NCBI GenBank assembly: GCA_937974565.1
Contig: CALJWL010000013.1
Location: forward strand, 1 to 64,000
DNA length: 64,000 bases
From: an uncultured Arenicella sp.
GTDB taxonomy: Bacteria; Pseudomonadota; Gammaproteobacteria; Arenicellales; Arenicellaceae
Reading direction: 5' to 3'
How positions within the stretch are numbered: the first letter of the stretch is position 1; the number at the start of each line of letters is the position of its first letter. Below the pieces are notes generated by a model. That model worked only from the letters and a program-made list of their open reading frames with translations. It was not told where the DNA came from and searched no databases. The position numbers and the translations under genes are program-made. Shown one piece after another: positions 62,902 to 64,000 of this stretch.

Positions 62902-64000
62902 TTACACGTCAGCACGCGCATGAGTGGTCATAAAATCACTGTAACCAATCTCTTTGTGTTCACTAATATCTAAGCCTCGTTGCTCTTCGCGAGTGTTGAC
63001 TCGTATTGATGACACTTTACTCAATGACCAGAACAACAACAAAGAACTGCCCAAGCCCCAAACAAGTCCAACAACCACCCCTATGAGCTGAACAAAAATT
63101 CGTTCGATGTTGAAAAAATCACCCTGATAGAAAAAACCCACAGCAAGCGTGCCCCAAGCACCGCAAAAGCCGTGTACCGGAATCGCCCCTACAACGTCAT
63201 CGATTTTAAAAGAGGCCAGCACATTTGAAGAAACCACCACCACAATACCGCCCAGAACCCCGACCAAAAGAGAGGTGCCTACGCCAAACACGTCAGCCCC
63301 TGCGGTGACCGACACTAAGCCTCCCAGTGCCCCGTTCACCAACGACGTCATCAAAAAACCGCGTTTATTAATCCACAACCAAAACAAAGCCCCGCAAATA
63401 CCGCCAATAGACCCCATGTGAGTATTCAGCAAGATTTGCCCTAGGTTAGATAAATCCGTATTAACGGCTCCCCCATTAAAACCAAACCACCCAAACCACA
63501 AAAAGAACCCGCCGATCGCAACGTAAGGCAAGTTGTGCCCGGCAATGGTGTGTGCATCGCCTTTGCGGCTAAAGCGCCCACTGCGCGGGCCAATCAAAAT
63601 CAACGCTCCTAAAGCCGCCCAACCACCTATGGAATGCACGACACTGCTACCGGCCATATCATGAAACCCTAAGGCACGCAGCCACCCTAATTGGTTGCCT
63701 TCTCCCCCCCAGGCCCACGCACCGTAGACAGGGTAAATAATGGCGGTGAGAAACAGAGCGCCAATCACGTATGGAAAAAAACGGAACCGCTCGGCGACCG
63801 CACCCGACATAATGGTGGCGGCCGTTGCTGCGAACATCATGTTATAAAGCAAATCAAGAGTGTCGGACGTATTAGAGGGCGAATAGAAAAAGTGGCTCAA
63901 CCCCAGTAAACCGGTTTGGTTTATACCGTACATAAGCCCAAAACCAATCGCCCAATAACCTAACGTGCCTAAGCCAATATCAGTGAAGTTTTTAAGAATT
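62902..64000 (-). CDS. amt: ammonium transporter (Amt), 5' end outside window
   Basis: The frame is open through the right edge, continuing upstream of the ATG at 63933 with family-typical LGTLGYWAIGFGLMYG. So the true start lies beyond 64000 and the gene is partial. At least ten membrane spans are present; the Amt pore residues include FHDMAGSSVVHSIGGWAAL (first pore His), FFLWFGWFGFNGG, and GAIPVHGFCGAWGTLA (second pore His). It conducts ammonium or ammonia. The C-terminal cytoplasmic tail ends ISEHKEIGYSDF, typical of the PII-binding tail. The next gene in the operon is the unknown protein at 62206. Confidence 0.95.
   Translation of the reverse strand, partial: ILKNFTDIGLGTLGYWAIGFGLMYGINQTGLLGLSHFFYSPSNTSDTLDLLYNMMFAATAATIMSGAVAERFRFFPYVIGALFLTAIIYPVYGAWAWGGEGNQLGWLRALGFHDMAGSSVVHSIGGWAALGALILIGPRSGRFSRKGDAHTIAGHNLPYVAIGGFFLWFGWFGFNGGAVNTDLSNLGQILLNTHMGSIGGICGALFWLWINKRGFLMTSLVNGALGGLVSVTAGADVFGVGTSLLVGVLGGIVVVVSSNVLASFKIDDVVGAIPVHGFCGAWGTLAVGFFYQGDFFNIERIFVQLIGVVVGLVWGLGSSLLLFWSLSKVSSIRVNTREEQRGLDISEHKEIGYSDFMTTHARADV

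Noticed and set aside
1-64000. CRISPR array, prophage or replication origin
   Set aside because: No regularly spaced repeats, phage structural genes or DnaA-box clusters were seen.

Overview
This window looks like chromosome of a gammaproteobacterium, probably a marine or other aquatic polysaccharide user. The evidence is the conserved block ubiH-pepP-ygfB / TIGR02449-zapA-6S RNA-ygfA, together with lgt, lnt, fur, a GspC-type secretion protein, a large TonB-dependent receptor and a multidomain GH10 xylanase. GC content is moderate. The genus cannot be fixed from sequence alone.

Region by region. 1-6.3 kb: an ATP-grasp gene, two paralogous GT2 glycosyltransferases meeting tail to tail, an alpha/beta hydrolase, an exported methyltransferase-fold protein and a DegV protein. 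6.5-9.6 kb: a secreted GH10 xylanase with four C-terminal carbohydrate-binding repeats. 10-12 kb: a BlaI/BlaR1-like repressor-protease pair with two clear operators. 12.3-25.7 kb: mixed metabolic and envelope genes (FN3 protein, GFA protein, gamma-glutamyltransferase, GST, START-like protein, hemolysin-III protein, D-aminoacylase, BASS transporter, and a divergent polyprenol-phosphate glycosyltransferase / GT-C pair).

25.9-30.9 kb is the most unusual part. It holds a strong promoter with a nearly leaderless small ORF and a terminator, two tRNA-like genes lacking an encoded CCA (one badly degenerate), a slipin, the RNA ligase RtcB, an unrecognised CxCxxC protein and an overlapping small basic protein. 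It reads as an RNA-repair locus with built-in tRNA-like RNAs.

31.5-38.2 kb: a TonB receptor with two striking palindromes upstream, DUF302 and DoxX-like genes, and a two-subunit molybdenum hydroxylase. 38.5-39.7 kb: a short run of putative integron attC sites with AT-rich orphan membrane-protein genes (a CALIN-like array without integrase), ending against mgtE. 41.3-44 kb: an orphan Rhs tip carrying its own signal peptide and a putative ADP-ribosyltransferase-like toxin domain, followed by one full and one truncated copy of a presumed immunity gene, then an unknown gene and a DnaJ/DjlA remnant.

44-64 kb is mostly conserved housekeeping: gspC, lnt, lgt, a PfkB kinase, tpx, gcvH, a Fur-boxed ferric-iron ABC system without its ATPase, fur, a PhnD-like binding protein, the ubiH-pepP-ygfB / zapA-6S-ygfA block, a periplasmic cyclophilin, an MFS exporter, and an ammonium transporter running off the right edge.
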